This document shows, piece after piece, positions 27,980 to 36,988 of a DNA stretch of 64,000 bases. This DNA comes from Planctomycetota bacterium (lineage in GTDB: Bacteria; Planctomycetota; Phycisphaerae; WQYP01), in contig JAKAEZ010000003.1 in NCBI GenBank assembly GCA_021819825.1, positions 1-64,000 of the forward strand, in the 5' to 3' direction. The notes beneath the pieces were generated by a model. It made no database searches, was not told the origin of the DNA, and was given only the letters and a program-made list of their open reading frames with translations. Every line of letters starts with the position of its first letter. The first letter of the stretch is position 1. The position numbers and the translations under genes were made by a program.

Positions 27980-29273
27980 GAAGAACAACGTACCATCATC
28001 TGGGCCGGGTGTCAATAAACGGTTGACTGTCCCTAGATTAATGATTGAGGACCGTGATGGTGCCACGCGCTATATTTTTTCCAACGTCGGAATGAGGATA
28101 TTGCCGATCCGCAACGCCGGTTTCGGCCTTACGGGGCTTCTCTCTGCGGGGCTTATGTTTCTGGTGATTTTCGGATTCGCGACAACGCCGGTCGGAATCT
28201 TAATTGCTATAGCGATCATATTAATAATTGGGCTCGCATCCGCAACGCGGCCTGTTGCCGGCAAGGCCGTCGTTACCGTGTCGGATTACGGGGTAACTTT
28301 GCAACTGGGGTCCCGCGCCTTTAACTCCCCGATCCGCGTGCCTCGCCAAGACATTCTTCGGGTGATGTTAGCACCCATACCCCTAACCGCCATTCTAAAA
28401 ATGACCAACCCTTCGGCACTTCCGGAGCTTGGCACGGTTATATTACAGAGGCGCTCTGCTGCTCCGTTAGTGTTGATCAGCGGATGCCCGCGTAGCGACT
28501 TGCAACCACTTGTCGCAAATATCATGGAAAGGTTCAAAATTTCTCCGGATTGCACCGCTCCCGCCGACCATCAGACACGCACATCCGAAGAATTCGGCAC
28601 TCTTAGTGGTGCGCGAAGCGCCACTATCTCACCTGTTACCTCCGGCATCACGGCACGTCTAAATGTCAACGCAGCATCGCCATCGGAATTTAAGCACAGC
28701 TTGGAGCAGATGGATTATCCGCTAAATTTATCGGATCGGCGCATTACAATGGCGGACACTGGCGAAGTGCTTGCGATCAAGATACGTCGAACGTCGACGT
28801 TCTGGCAGCCCGTGACCTTGCTGGCGATCGGTTTGATATTGCCGCCGATCCTGGGTTTTTCAGTTTTCTTGGGAATTTGGGGCCTCCACGCCGCATTAGC
28901 AAGCCCGTCAGGATCATTTTGGCATGGGCAAACGGGCACTTATCTCTTTCTGCTGTTTGTTTCTTTGGCGATACTTGTGACAATCATTATGGCCGCGATT
29001 AAGTCAACGACTATCGTGGCCGACCGGGAAAAACTGGCCGTTCAAACATCCTGGGGGCTACTCAAGCGGCGAATAGCCTACCCGGCGATGGAAATTGTCA
29101 GTTTTGGCGTTGGTGAAAAGCTCATCCGCTCACAATACGGCGCAATAGTTTCACGCTACCTGTATGTCGAACAAAAATCCGGCAGCACCAACACGCTTTT
29201 GGCCACAGTCCGTTTGCCCGAGCAGCAGCTTGGGCGCATCGCAACCACGCTGCGAAATTTCTATAAACTGTGA
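27978..29273 (+). CDS. membrane protein with PH-like domains
   Basis: About 431 aa; the true start is uncertain (ATGs at 27954, 27978, 28041), because the region before codon 30 is antisense to the transposase remnant. Two pairs of membrane helices are visible: GFGLTGLLSAGLMFLVIFGF with GILIAIAIILIIGLA near the N-terminus, and VTLLAIGLILPPILGFSVFLGIW with LFLLFVSLAILVTIIMAAI near residue 320. Each pair is followed by a beta-rich region (RPVAGKAVVTVSDYGVTLQLGSRA; TTIVADREKLAVQTSWG) resembling bacterial PH-like folds. Function unknown; perhaps a membrane stress or lipid-binding protein. Confidence 0.55.
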   Translation: MKNNVPSSGPGVNKRLTVPRLMIEDRDGATRYIFSNVGMRILPIRNAGFGLTGLLSAGLMFLVIFGFATTPVGILIAIAIILIIGLASATRPVAGKAVVTVSDYGVTLQLGSRAFNSPIRVPRQDILRVMLAPIPLTAILKMTNPSALPELGTVILQRRSAAPLVLISGCPRSDLQPLVANIMERFKISPDCTAPADHQTRTSEEFGTLSGARSATISPVTSGITARLNVNAASPSEFKHSLEQMDYPLNLSDRRITMADTGEVLAIKIRRTSTFWQPVTLLAIGLILPPILGFSVFLGIWGLHAALASPSGSFWHGQTGTYLFLLFVSLAILVTIIMAAIKSTTIVADREKLAVQTSWGLLKRRIAYPAMEIVSFGVGEKLIRSQYGAIVSRYLYVEQKSGSTNTLLATVRLPEQQLGRIATTLRNFYKL

Positions 29274-30332
29274 AATGTTGTGAAGCGTGCTTCGCTAGAG
29301 ATACTGGCAAACCGCTTACGCTCTCCCCTTCGTTCTCCTGGGATTGTTTTTCCCCGGATGGACTGGCGGAGAAATGAAACAGGGCGGGATCAGTTAATGG
29401 AACCGGCGGCGGATTTGGTGGCTTGCTGGATTGTGTGTGGCATGGCGGTGGAATGAGTGGTATTGTGATGTTTGCGTTGCCGCGATTGCGGTTGACCTAA
29501 GGATCAGAAATTTGGACGACGTTATGGTTGCAGTGAATGAAAGGATTTTGAATCGCAAATCCGGCGGCTTCGCTTCTCGCCGCAGGCTTGGTGCTCTTTG
29601 CGCGGTTCAACAATCTGCGCAATCTGAGAAATCTGTGGATCGGTTTCCCACCCCCGTCCTCCTCTTTCCTCCACCGCCTCTGTGGTGAATTCAGTCGTGT
29701 CTGCGTGCCATCTGAGGTGGCCCAGCAAATTGTGAAGGAACCGATTACAATCGTCAATGATCGATAAGCACTGACCAAAAACAGGGCGCGCGGATTGGGC
29801 TGTAGCCCAATAGATGAGGTGAATTTAGAGAGTTGAAAGAAGAGCGAATAAGGCTGGAGCGAAAGAGTGGTTTTGCCGACAAGGTGCGAGCGATAGATAA
29901 ATGGTAGCCACTGAAACAATCTCCGCCCCGCAATCCCGCCGGCGCTTTTTGCGCTTCGGCCTGCGAAATTTCTGCGCCAGCATCGACATTCACCGCGCAG
30001 CGCTTCCGCGTTCTTCTAGCTCCCAACTCCTAACTCCTGATTCCTCGGCAGATGTCAACCTTTGCCGCCACACCGGCACCGCTTTATGACACGTATACGC
30101 ATACCAAAACCCCTGATAATTCCCTTGCCGAAAGTGACAACCTATATCAGGACGTGACAATTCGCATTCTCGCCGCGTGGGCGACTTGCCCAACTCTCCC
30201 CCTGATGGGTGTCGGCAGGTGTATACAGGCCCAGCGAATTGTGATGGGGCAGCGGGTGGCGACCGCTTTTTCGCCGGGCTTTTTTTCCCCCCTCGGCTCG
30301 CCAGATTGGGGTGACGGGTATAGAATGGTGGG
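29274..30332. other. 1.06-kb non-coding stretch with repeat debris
   Basis: No gene supported. It contains the word AACTCCTAACTCCTGATTCC at about 30026 (inverse of the repeat block at 26.2 kb), a region rich in C/T-tracts (about 29650-29690) and the palindrome ATTGGGCTGTAGCCCAAT at 29796-29813. The 3' end probably carries the promoter of lutABC, but I could not pick a -10/-35 pair with confidence. Confidence 0.4.
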
Positions 30333-31088
30333 ATGAAAGTCAGTTTGTTTGTTACGTGTCTTACCGATTTATTTGCACCTGATGTGGGCATGGCGGTGGT
30401 TAAAACGCTGGAGTATTTCGGATGCAGTGTGGATTTCCCCACAGGCCAGACGTGCTGCGGCCAGCCGGCGTTTAATAATGGGTATCCTGCGGACGCTCGG
30501 GCTTTAGCGGTTAAAATGATTGATGTTTTTCATGATGCGGACTATGTCGTCACGCCATCAGGTTCCTGCTGTGCCATGATACGGGATCATTACATTGAAC
30601 TATTTCATGATGATCCGGATCAGCGGAAACTCGCGGAGGATTTTGTCGCCCGGTGTTACGAATATGTCGAATTTCTCACCAAAATTCTGAAAGTTGATTT
30701 ATCCACGCTTTCGCTGCCGGAAAATGAAACATTTACCTATCACTTCACGTGCCATTTGCGCGGCCTGGGAGCCACCGGAGAGCCGGCGATTCGATTGCTT
30801 AAGCAGCTTGGCGGGGCGCAATTTACGGCCTTGGAAAAGGCGGAACAGTGCTGTGGTTTTGGAGGCACGTTTGCCATTAAATATTCCGATATCAGCGGGG
30901 CCATGGTGCGCGATAAGGTGGCGTGCGGCGATAAAACCGGGGCACAAACCATGATTGTTAATGATGGCGGTTGCGCCATGAACATCGGCGGTGCCTGCCA
31001 CCGCATGGGGGCCTCATTCCGGGTGCAGCATATTGCGCAGATCATCGCTGCCGCCATTGAGCATACCGCGGGGGCGAAAGCTTCATGA
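30333..31088 (+). CDS. lutA: lactate utilization protein A, heterodisulfide-reductase-like
   Basis: Part of the LutABC L-lactate oxidation complex that transfers electrons from lactate to the respiratory chain. Two cysteine-rich (CCG) domains are present: TCCGQPAFNNGYP and SCCAMIRDHY in the first half, TCHLRGLG and QCCGFGGTFAIKY in the second. 251 aa, typical for the family. It overlaps lutB by 4 nt (ATGA), indicating translational coupling; lutC follows after a short gap, so the three are one operon. Confidence 0.95.
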   Translation: MKVSLFVTCLTDLFAPDVGMAVVKTLEYFGCSVDFPTGQTCCGQPAFNNGYPADARALAVKMIDVFHDADYVVTPSGSCCAMIRDHYIELFHDDPDQRKLAEDFVARCYEYVEFLTKILKVDLSTLSLPENETFTYHFTCHLRGLGATGEPAIRLLKQLGGAQFTALEKAEQCCGFGGTFAIKYSDISGAMVRDKVACGDKTGAQTMIVNDGGCAMNIGGACHRMGASFRVQHIAQIIAAAIEHTAGAKAS

Positions 31089-32554
31089 ATAGCGTCAAGG
31101 AATCAACATCGCCGAAGCGCGGCTTGTCGTTGCCGGTGTTTCATCCGGATTTTATGGCCGAGGCCCACGTGGCTTCCGCCGATGCGGCTCTTCATGCGGC
31201 ACTGGATAATTCCGTAACCAAAAAAGATTATGGCAGGCGAAGCAGCCTGGCGGAGTTGCCCGATGCGGATGGCCTGCGGCAACTGGCCGGGGATATAAAA
31301 CGCCATACTCTCGATCATCTTGATTATTATCTGGAGCTTCTGGAACGCAATGTTATTAAGCACGGTGGGGCGGTCTATTTTGCCGCCACACACGAAGAGG
31401 CGAACGGTCTGATTGTAGACATCGCCCGGCGCACCGGCAGCAAGCTGGTGGTAAAAAGTAAAAGCATGGTCAGTGAAGAAACAGAGCTCAATGACGCCCT
31501 GATTGCGGCGGGTATTGAACCGCTGGAAACGGATCTCGGCGAGTTCATCTTGCAGGTGGATAACGATCATCCGACGCATATTGTCATGCCGGTGATTCAC
31601 AAAAATGCCGCGGAAATCGGAAAGATATTTGCCCGCTATTTCAAAACCCCTTTTACGGATAATCCGCAGGAACTGGCGGAAATGGCCCGCGTGTATCTGC
31701 GGAATCGCTTTAATCAGGCGGATATGGGAATCAGCGGTGTGAATTTTGCGGTGGCTGAAACCGGGTCCATTGTATTATGCACCAATGAAGGTAATGGACG
31801 CATGTGTACCAGCCGCCCGCGGGTTCACGTGGCGCTGATGGGCATGGAAAAGGTTATTCCTGCCTTGGATGATCTGCCGGTGTTTCTAAAACTTCTGGCC
31901 CGGTCAGCATCCGGGCAGGCCTTAACGCAGTACACCAATATCATTACGGGTTGTCGGCGGCCCGGCGAGCATGACGGCCCGGAAGAGCTTCATTTAGTTA
32001 TTATGGATAACGGGCGGTCCAGAATTTTGGCCGGTGAATATCGTGACACGTTGCGCTGCATCCGCTGCGGCGCATGTCTTAATGCGTGCCCGATTTATCG
32101 CAAGGTGGGGGGGCGGACGTATGGGAGCGTGTATCCGGGGCCGATTGGGGCATTATTAACACCCTTATTTAACGGGCTGGAAAATCACAAGCATTTGCCG
32201 CACGCATCGAGTTTATGCGGGGCGTGTTTTGAGGCCTGCCCGGTAAAAATCAATATCCCGGAGTTTCTCATCAAACTGAAAAGAGATGAGGTGCGGCAGG
32301 GTATTACCACGCGTCCGGAACGCACCGTCTTTAAGTTATGGGCGTGGGGTCTGCGGCACGCGTGGAGCTACCGCCTGGGGCAGGTTTTCCAACGGGTGGT
32401 GCTGCGCAGCATTGGAAGTAAAGACGGCTGGATAAAAAAACTGCCCGGCCCGGCCGCAGGTTGGACTGCCCAGAGAGATTTTCCCATGCCGGCGAAGCAT
32501 GATTTTCGCTACCTCTATAAGCAGTATCGCGCGGACGCGAAACGCGGAAAATAG
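31085..32554 (+). CDS. lutB: lactate utilization protein B, iron-sulfur protein
   Basis: Iron-sulfur subunit of LutABC. The N-terminal LUD domain covers about residues 60-270 and includes the GSIVLCTNEGNGRM strand. Two ferredoxin-type 4Fe-4S motifs follow: CIRCGACLNACPIYRKVGG and CGACFEACPVKINIP, which may ferry electrons between LutA and quinone. 489 aa, near the usual ~470-480. The start overlaps lutA by 4 nt. Confidence 0.95.
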   Translation: MNSVKESTSPKRGLSLPVFHPDFMAEAHVASADAALHAALDNSVTKKDYGRRSSLAELPDADGLRQLAGDIKRHTLDHLDYYLELLERNVIKHGGAVYFAATHEEANGLIVDIARRTGSKLVVKSKSMVSEETELNDALIAAGIEPLETDLGEFILQVDNDHPTHIVMPVIHKNAAEIGKIFARYFKTPFTDNPQELAEMARVYLRNRFNQADMGISGVNFAVAETGSIVLCTNEGNGRMCTSRPRVHVALMGMEKVIPALDDLPVFLKLLARSASGQALTQYTNIITGCRRPGEHDGPEELHLVIMDNGRSRILAGEYRDTLRCIRCGACLNACPIYRKVGGRTYGSVYPGPIGALLTPLFNGLENHKHLPHASSLCGACFEACPVKINIPEFLIKLKRDEVRQGITTRPERTVFKLWAWGLRHAWSYRLGQVFQRVVLRSIGSKDGWIKKLPGPAAGWTAQRDFPMPAKHDFRYLYKQYRADAKRGK

Positions 32555-32590
32555 CATGGCCTGGCGCGGCTTCGGAAGGTGATAATAATT

Positions 32591-33301
32591 ATGACACTTG
32601 ATTCCCTGCATAGTTCAAATGGCAATGAAGCTAAGCGGCTGGAGTTTTTAGCTTCTGTGCGCCATGCTCTGGGCCATAGCGCGGCAGGTTCCGCGCCGGC
32701 CCCTGATGCCCGGCCGGAAATACGGGAAAAATTACTGCGGCAGGTTGACGCCAATGATCCGCGCCGCGTGGAGCGATGGATGCAGCAGGCCCGCGCTAAC
32801 GGCATGACGGTTACGCGCACCAATTCCGAGGGAATAATTCCTGCCATTGATGAACTTTTAGCGAATCGAAATGTCAAGTCGATCATGCTGAATATGGCCG
32901 ATTTACCGGAAGATTTAATCGCCGGCCATTTACAGGCCAAGGGGTATCGCATTGATCTCTGGACGGATCCGAATTGTGAAAATCGGGTATTTCAATGCGA
33001 GGCGGGCATTACGGATTGCCGCTACGGCTTGGCGGATACCGGCGCGTTGATGGTCTGGAGTGATCCCGGTTTTGGCCGCTCCACAACGCTGACGATTCCC
33101 CTGCATATTGTGCTTCTTCCGGCGGTACGGATTGTCGCTGATATGATTGACGCGCTGCCGCATGTGCTGCGCGATACCGGGGGGCGCATGGCTTCCAATG
33201 TGGTGATCATCAACGGCCCAAGTAAAACCGCGGATATTGAAATGAATCTGGTAACCGGCGTGCATGGTCCCAAGGATCTGTGCGTGATTGTGATTGATTA
33301 A
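32591..33301 (+). CDS. lutC: lactate utilization protein C
   Basis: LUD-domain subunit of LutABC, 236 aa. The ATG at 32591 is taken as start with GGAAGGTGAT just upstream; a GTG at 32579 in the same frame is also open but less likely. The C-terminal LUD segment ITDCRYGLADTGALMVWSDPG and the closing INGPSKTADIEMNLVTGVHGPKDL are characteristic; the last resembles the conserved GPSRTADIE motif of the family. Together with lutA and lutB it suggests growth on lactate. Confidence 0.93.
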   Translation: MTLDSLHSSNGNEAKRLEFLASVRHALGHSAAGSAPAPDARPEIREKLLRQVDANDPRRVERWMQQARANGMTVTRTNSEGIIPAIDELLANRNVKSIMLNMADLPEDLIAGHLQAKGYRIDLWTDPNCENRVFQCEAGITDCRYGLADTGALMVWSDPGFGRSTTLTIPLHIVLLPAVRIVADMIDALPHVLRDTGGRMASNVVIINGPSKTADIEMNLVTGVHGPKDLCVIVID

Positions 33302-33449
33302 TGTTGCCGCCGGGGCTTAAGTATCGTCGGGGCATTTCGCAGAGCACAAAATACAGAGCACAAGAGTTGACGCCCAGACGGTCGGGGCTGTAAGCTGCTT
33401 GATAAGTCGTGTCCTTGATATTTTATGTTGCTATCACAAGAAGTGTTTT

Positions 33450-35441
33450 ATGCGCGATACTGTTTTGACGGTTCGGAGGGCAATGGCGCGGCTGCGGGCG
33501 GTTAACCACATAGGCCTGATGGCGTTGTTGTCAGGCCTTTTTATGGTTTTGGTATTGCCCGCGACGCGTGCGGCGGCGGCAAGTGTACCTGCGCGCAGGG
33601 CGGCTCCCAGGGTTTGGAATGCCAAGCTGTATCACGCCATTCTGCGAAAGATTCACGCACCCACATTTCCTCATCGGTATTTCAATGTCATGAAGTATGG
33701 TGCCAAGGCGGACGGAAAAACCGATTGTGAATTGGCTTTTAACCATGCCATTCACGCCTGCCATGCCGCCGGCGGTGGAACCGTGGTGGTGCCGAAGGGC
33801 ACGTATGTGTGCAACGGTCCGATTACGTTGTTATCGAATGTCAATTTCCATCTCAACGGCGGATCGCAGATTAACTTTGGGTACAATCCCGGCGATTATC
33901 TTACCGGCAAAGGGTCTTTAAAAGGATGCGTGCTGGTGCGCTATGAAGGGGTATGGTGCTACAATTATTCGCCGCTTATTTACGCATTCCGGCAAACCAA
34001 TGTGGCGGTAACCGGACTGGGTACATTAAACGCGCAGCGCAACAATCCCGATTCCACCTGGATTCACTGGTATGATTCCCAACAGAAACTCAAATGGAAA
34101 GACCGGTTGATTAACTGGGCGTATTCCGACCATCTCACAGCCATGCGCAAACGAATTTTCGGAACCGGATGGCATCTGATGCCCGAGTTCTGTGACTTTG
34201 AACAGTGTCACAATATTCTCGTGCGCGATGTAACGTTCACCAACACGCCGTTCTGGACCATTCACCCCTGCTTTTCCACCAATGTTATTATTGAGGGTGT
34301 GACGGTTTATAATCATGTCAAAAATATGGATGACGGAATTGATGTGGATTCCTGCGATGACACACTGATTCAAAATTGCTCGATCCGTAATGATGATGAC
34401 AACATTGTCATCAAATCCGGCAGGAACGCCGATGCCTGGAGTGTCAATGGCGGCAGGCCGTCGGAAAATATTATTATCCGGCATAACTGGCTGTCGCATG
34501 ATATTGGCTTTGGCAGTGAAATGTCCGGCGGAATAAAAAATGTCTTTGAACTGGATAATGAATTTGGCGCATCCGCCAATATTATTTATATGAAATGGGG
34601 CGGTGAACGCGGCGGCTATATTAAACACATTTATATACGTGGAATTACCGCCGACTCTGTGCGCTGCCTGACCCAGCCCGCCATCGCCTGGGCCGGCGGA
34701 TATTCGCTGCCCGATGCCGGTTTTGTGCCCAAAATCTCCGATTGGGCGATCAGCGATGTGCATATTAATCGCATTGAATCCGCCGGGGCGGCGGCTATTG
34801 CTCTGGTAAATCTGGATACATCTCCTATTGAACATGTGGTATTACGCAATATCACGATCGGCTCTGTCGGTGCCAAATCACCGTTCGTTTGGCTGAAAAA
34901 CGCCAGGCAAATCCATTTTGAGCATGTAGTCATTGCGGGGCAGACTATTCAACAACTTCACGTTGTCGCGACATGCCGTGGTCAGGCGGTCATGCTTACC
35001 TGGAAGCCGTACCCGAAGGCCGTGCGGTATGTTATTTATCTGGGCAGAAAAAAGATCATTAATATCCAGGGCGGCAAGACCGATCATGCTGAACTGCAAT
35101 GGTCCGACAGCAAATATTCGGGCGGTTACATCGGTTTAGGTGCCGTGTTGACCAACGGTGCGGTCGTCATGCGGCAAGATGTGAAGTGGCCGGTAGCCCA
35201 ATTGCCCGATATGAAGCACTTGTCGGTTTTGCTGGCGCAGGCACAGACCATCTTAAAACAGGTGGTCAAGCCGGAGCCGGTGGTACCCATGCACTACACG
35301 CCCCGGCAGCGTGCCATATCCCATTTGTATTACTGCGTGCATTGCGCCAAACTGGTGCTGGGAAATTCCACAGCCACGCCGGCCAACGTCCGCGTGGTCG
35401 ATAAAATGTTATCCCATGCCATGCGGGCGTTAGGCCAATAG
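33450..35441 (+). CDS. secreted glycoside hydrolase family 28 (polygalacturonase-like)
   Basis: Right-handed beta-helix hydrolase, 663 aa, with a signal peptide (hydrophobic core GLMALLSGLFMVLVLPATRA). The DGKTD entry motif lies in VMKYGAKADGKTDCELAFNHA; the catalytic core reads MDDGIDVDSCDDTLIQNC then RNDDDNIVIKSG, with GFGSEMSGG and YMKWGG corresponding to the GxGSE and RxK motifs of GH28 (the Arg-x-Lys is Met-Lys here). About 180 C-terminal residues beyond the helix look like a carbohydrate-binding or stalk region. Likely degrades pectin-type or related uronic-acid polysaccharides outside the cell. The start could also be 33399 or 33483. Confidence 0.85.
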   Translation: MRDTVLTVRRAMARLRAVNHIGLMALLSGLFMVLVLPATRAAAASVPARRAAPRVWNAKLYHAILRKIHAPTFPHRYFNVMKYGAKADGKTDCELAFNHAIHACHAAGGGTVVVPKGTYVCNGPITLLSNVNFHLNGGSQINFGYNPGDYLTGKGSLKGCVLVRYEGVWCYNYSPLIYAFRQTNVAVTGLGTLNAQRNNPDSTWIHWYDSQQKLKWKDRLINWAYSDHLTAMRKRIFGTGWHLMPEFCDFEQCHNILVRDVTFTNTPFWTIHPCFSTNVIIEGVTVYNHVKNMDDGIDVDSCDDTLIQNCSIRNDDDNIVIKSGRNADAWSVNGGRPSENIIIRHNWLSHDIGFGSEMSGGIKNVFELDNEFGASANIIYMKWGGERGGYIKHIYIRGITADSVRCLTQPAIAWAGGYSLPDAGFVPKISDWAISDVHINRIESAGAAAIALVNLDTSPIEHVVLRNITIGSVGAKSPFVWLKNARQIHFEHVVIAGQTIQQLHVVATCRGQAVMLTWKPYPKAVRYVIYLGRKKIINIQGGKTDHAELQWSDSKYSGGYIGLGAVLTNGAVVMRQDVKWPVAQLPDMKHLSVLLAQAQTILKQVVKPEPVVPMHYTPRQRAISHLYYCVHCAKLVLGNSTATPANVRVVDKMLSHAMRALGQ

Positions 35442-35526
35442 TCTGATAGCCGCCGGTGCGCAAAGACGCTTAACATTGTGCCCTCGCATCTGGTAACTGG
35501 AAACTTGGCCGCCAGATAATTCCGGT

Positions 35527-36453
35527 TTACAGTTGTACCGGTTCCCGCTTATGGCGCAACTTACCGGCCAGAACGGCTTCTACCGCCGCCGCCACGCCCG
35601 CCTGGCTTTGGGATCGCGTGACGTGTTTGGCGGCGCGTTGAATTTCCGGGGTGGCATTTCCCATGGCAAAGCTCAGGGTGGCATGACGCAGCATCGGTAG
35701 ATCGTTGACATCATCCCCGATGGGCACGGCAAGGGTGCTGTCGATATTCAACAGAGCACACAGCCGCTGGATGCCGGTCCATTTATCGACCTGTCGCGCA
35801 AAGACCTCAATGACGTGGCATTCAAAGGCCGGAGCGCGTAACGCCAAAAAATTAATTCGCGATCCGAATCGCCGTGTGAGCTGCGCGGTAATGTCCGCAC
35901 TGTGCGGCAAATCCACAACAATGCCCAGCCGCAATACATACGAAAGTGTGGGGTCATCCGGATGATCCACAATTTTCACCGCCATTTTATTGCGTAAAAA
36001 CCATTCCTCCGATGCGGCATGAACCGGGCCGTGTTGTGTCATAATATAGCGCGGTCCGGGATTTTCCGGAGCATCTACCAGCAGCAGCACCGCGTGGCCC
36101 AGATCACCGAAAAATGTGATAAGTTCCCTTACGATACCCGGTGCGATGGCTTGACGGTGCAATGTTGCGCCGGATGCCAGATCACAGATGGCGGCCCCGG
36201 TAATAAATACCCCCGGGCCGGAGAGATTCAATGGCTTAATGATATCGAGCGCTTCGCCAATGCTGCGGCCCGTGCAGATGCTCACGGCAACACCGGATTG
36301 ACGAGCCTTGGCCAGAGCATCAATATCCGCGGTGTTAAGTTTGTGGTCGCGGCTGATCAGTGTGCCGTCCAGATCGCATACAATCAGTTGATGACCGGAG
36401 TTTAAACCGGCCTTTTTGTCAACGCTATTGGTAGATGGTGAAAGTCTTGTCAT
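35527..36453 (-). CDS. Cof-type HAD-IIB hydrolase
   Basis: Phosphatase of the haloacid-dehalogenase superfamily. Motif I VCDLDGTLISRD at about residue 25, the Thr/Ser of motif II in SICTGRS, Lys of motif III and motif IV GDDVNDLPMLRHA. The C2 cap between motifs II and IV is of the Cof type found in sugar-phosphate phosphatases. The gene lies beside the GH28 glycosidase, convergent with it, so an intracellular sugar-phosphate substrate is plausible but unproven. 308 aa. Confidence 0.85.
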   Translation of the reverse strand: MTRLSPSTNSVDKKAGLNSGHQLIVCDLDGTLISRDHKLNTADIDALAKARQSGVAVSICTGRSIGEALDIIKPLNLSGPGVFITGAAICDLASGATLHRQAIAPGIVRELITFFGDLGHAVLLLVDAPENPGPRYIMTQHGPVHAASEEWFLRNKMAVKIVDHPDDPTLSYVLRLGIVVDLPHSADITAQLTRRFGSRINFLALRAPAFECHVIEVFARQVDKWTGIQRLCALLNIDSTLAVPIGDDVNDLPMLRHATLSFAMGNATPEIQRAAKHVTRSQSQAGVAAAVEAVLAGKLRHKREPVQL

Positions 36454-36598
36454 GTTGGCAAGTGTAGGCCATCGGGTGCCTTGGAGTCAAAATCCATGAT
36501 TAAGTTTTAGTTAGCAAACCACGTGGGTTCACAAAAACTGCCCGAAAAGGAACACCTATGCTATAATTTTTCCCGGTTAAGCTTTGAAAGGCGTATTC

Positions 36599-36988
36599 AT
36601 GGGTGTGCGTATTTTAGATGTCGGGCAATGTGGATTTGATCACGCCGCCATCACCGGTTTTCTTCAGCATATAGTCTCAGCTCATGTGGACGCGGCAAAC
36701 ACGGCGCAGGAAGTGGAGAAACTGCTACAACAGAATCAATACAATCTGGTTCTGGTGAATCGCATTCTCGATAGGGATCATTCCAGTGGAATTGACCTGA
36801 TTAAACACCTGCGGCAAAATCCCAATTGCCCGCCGCTGATGCTGGTCAGCAATTTGCCTGATGCCCAAGCCAAAGCTGTGGCCGCCGGTGCCCTGCAGGG
36901 ATTCGGTAAGGCGACCATCCATTTGCCGCAGGTTGCGGAACACTTGCAAGCGGTATTGGCCGCCGGCCATGTACAGGAAACGCAATGA
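36599..36988 (+). CDS. pseudo-receiver domain protein
   Basis: 130-aa stand-alone receiver fold with a degenerate phosphorylation site. The strand that normally ends in the phospho-accepting Asp reads LVLVNRILDRDHSSGIDLI, so Asn54 replaces Asp; the residue near the C-terminal Lys region is also changed. Without Asp it is unlikely to be a classical phosphorylated regulator and may work by protein binding. The ATG at 36599 has AAAGG 8 nt upstream. It overlaps the glycosyltransferase gene by 4 nt (ATGA), strongly suggesting co-translation. Confidence 0.6.
   Translation: MGVRILDVGQCGFDHAAITGFLQHIVSAHVDAANTAQEVEKLLQQNQYNLVLVNRILDRDHSSGIDLIKHLRQNPNCPPLMLVSNLPDAQAKAVAAGALQGFGKATIHLPQVAEHLQAVLAAGHVQETQ

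Noticed and set aside
29497-29919. 140-codon minus-strand frame in the 1-kb gap before lutA
   Set aside because: No ribosome-binding site, low-complexity sequence and no recognisable protein pattern.
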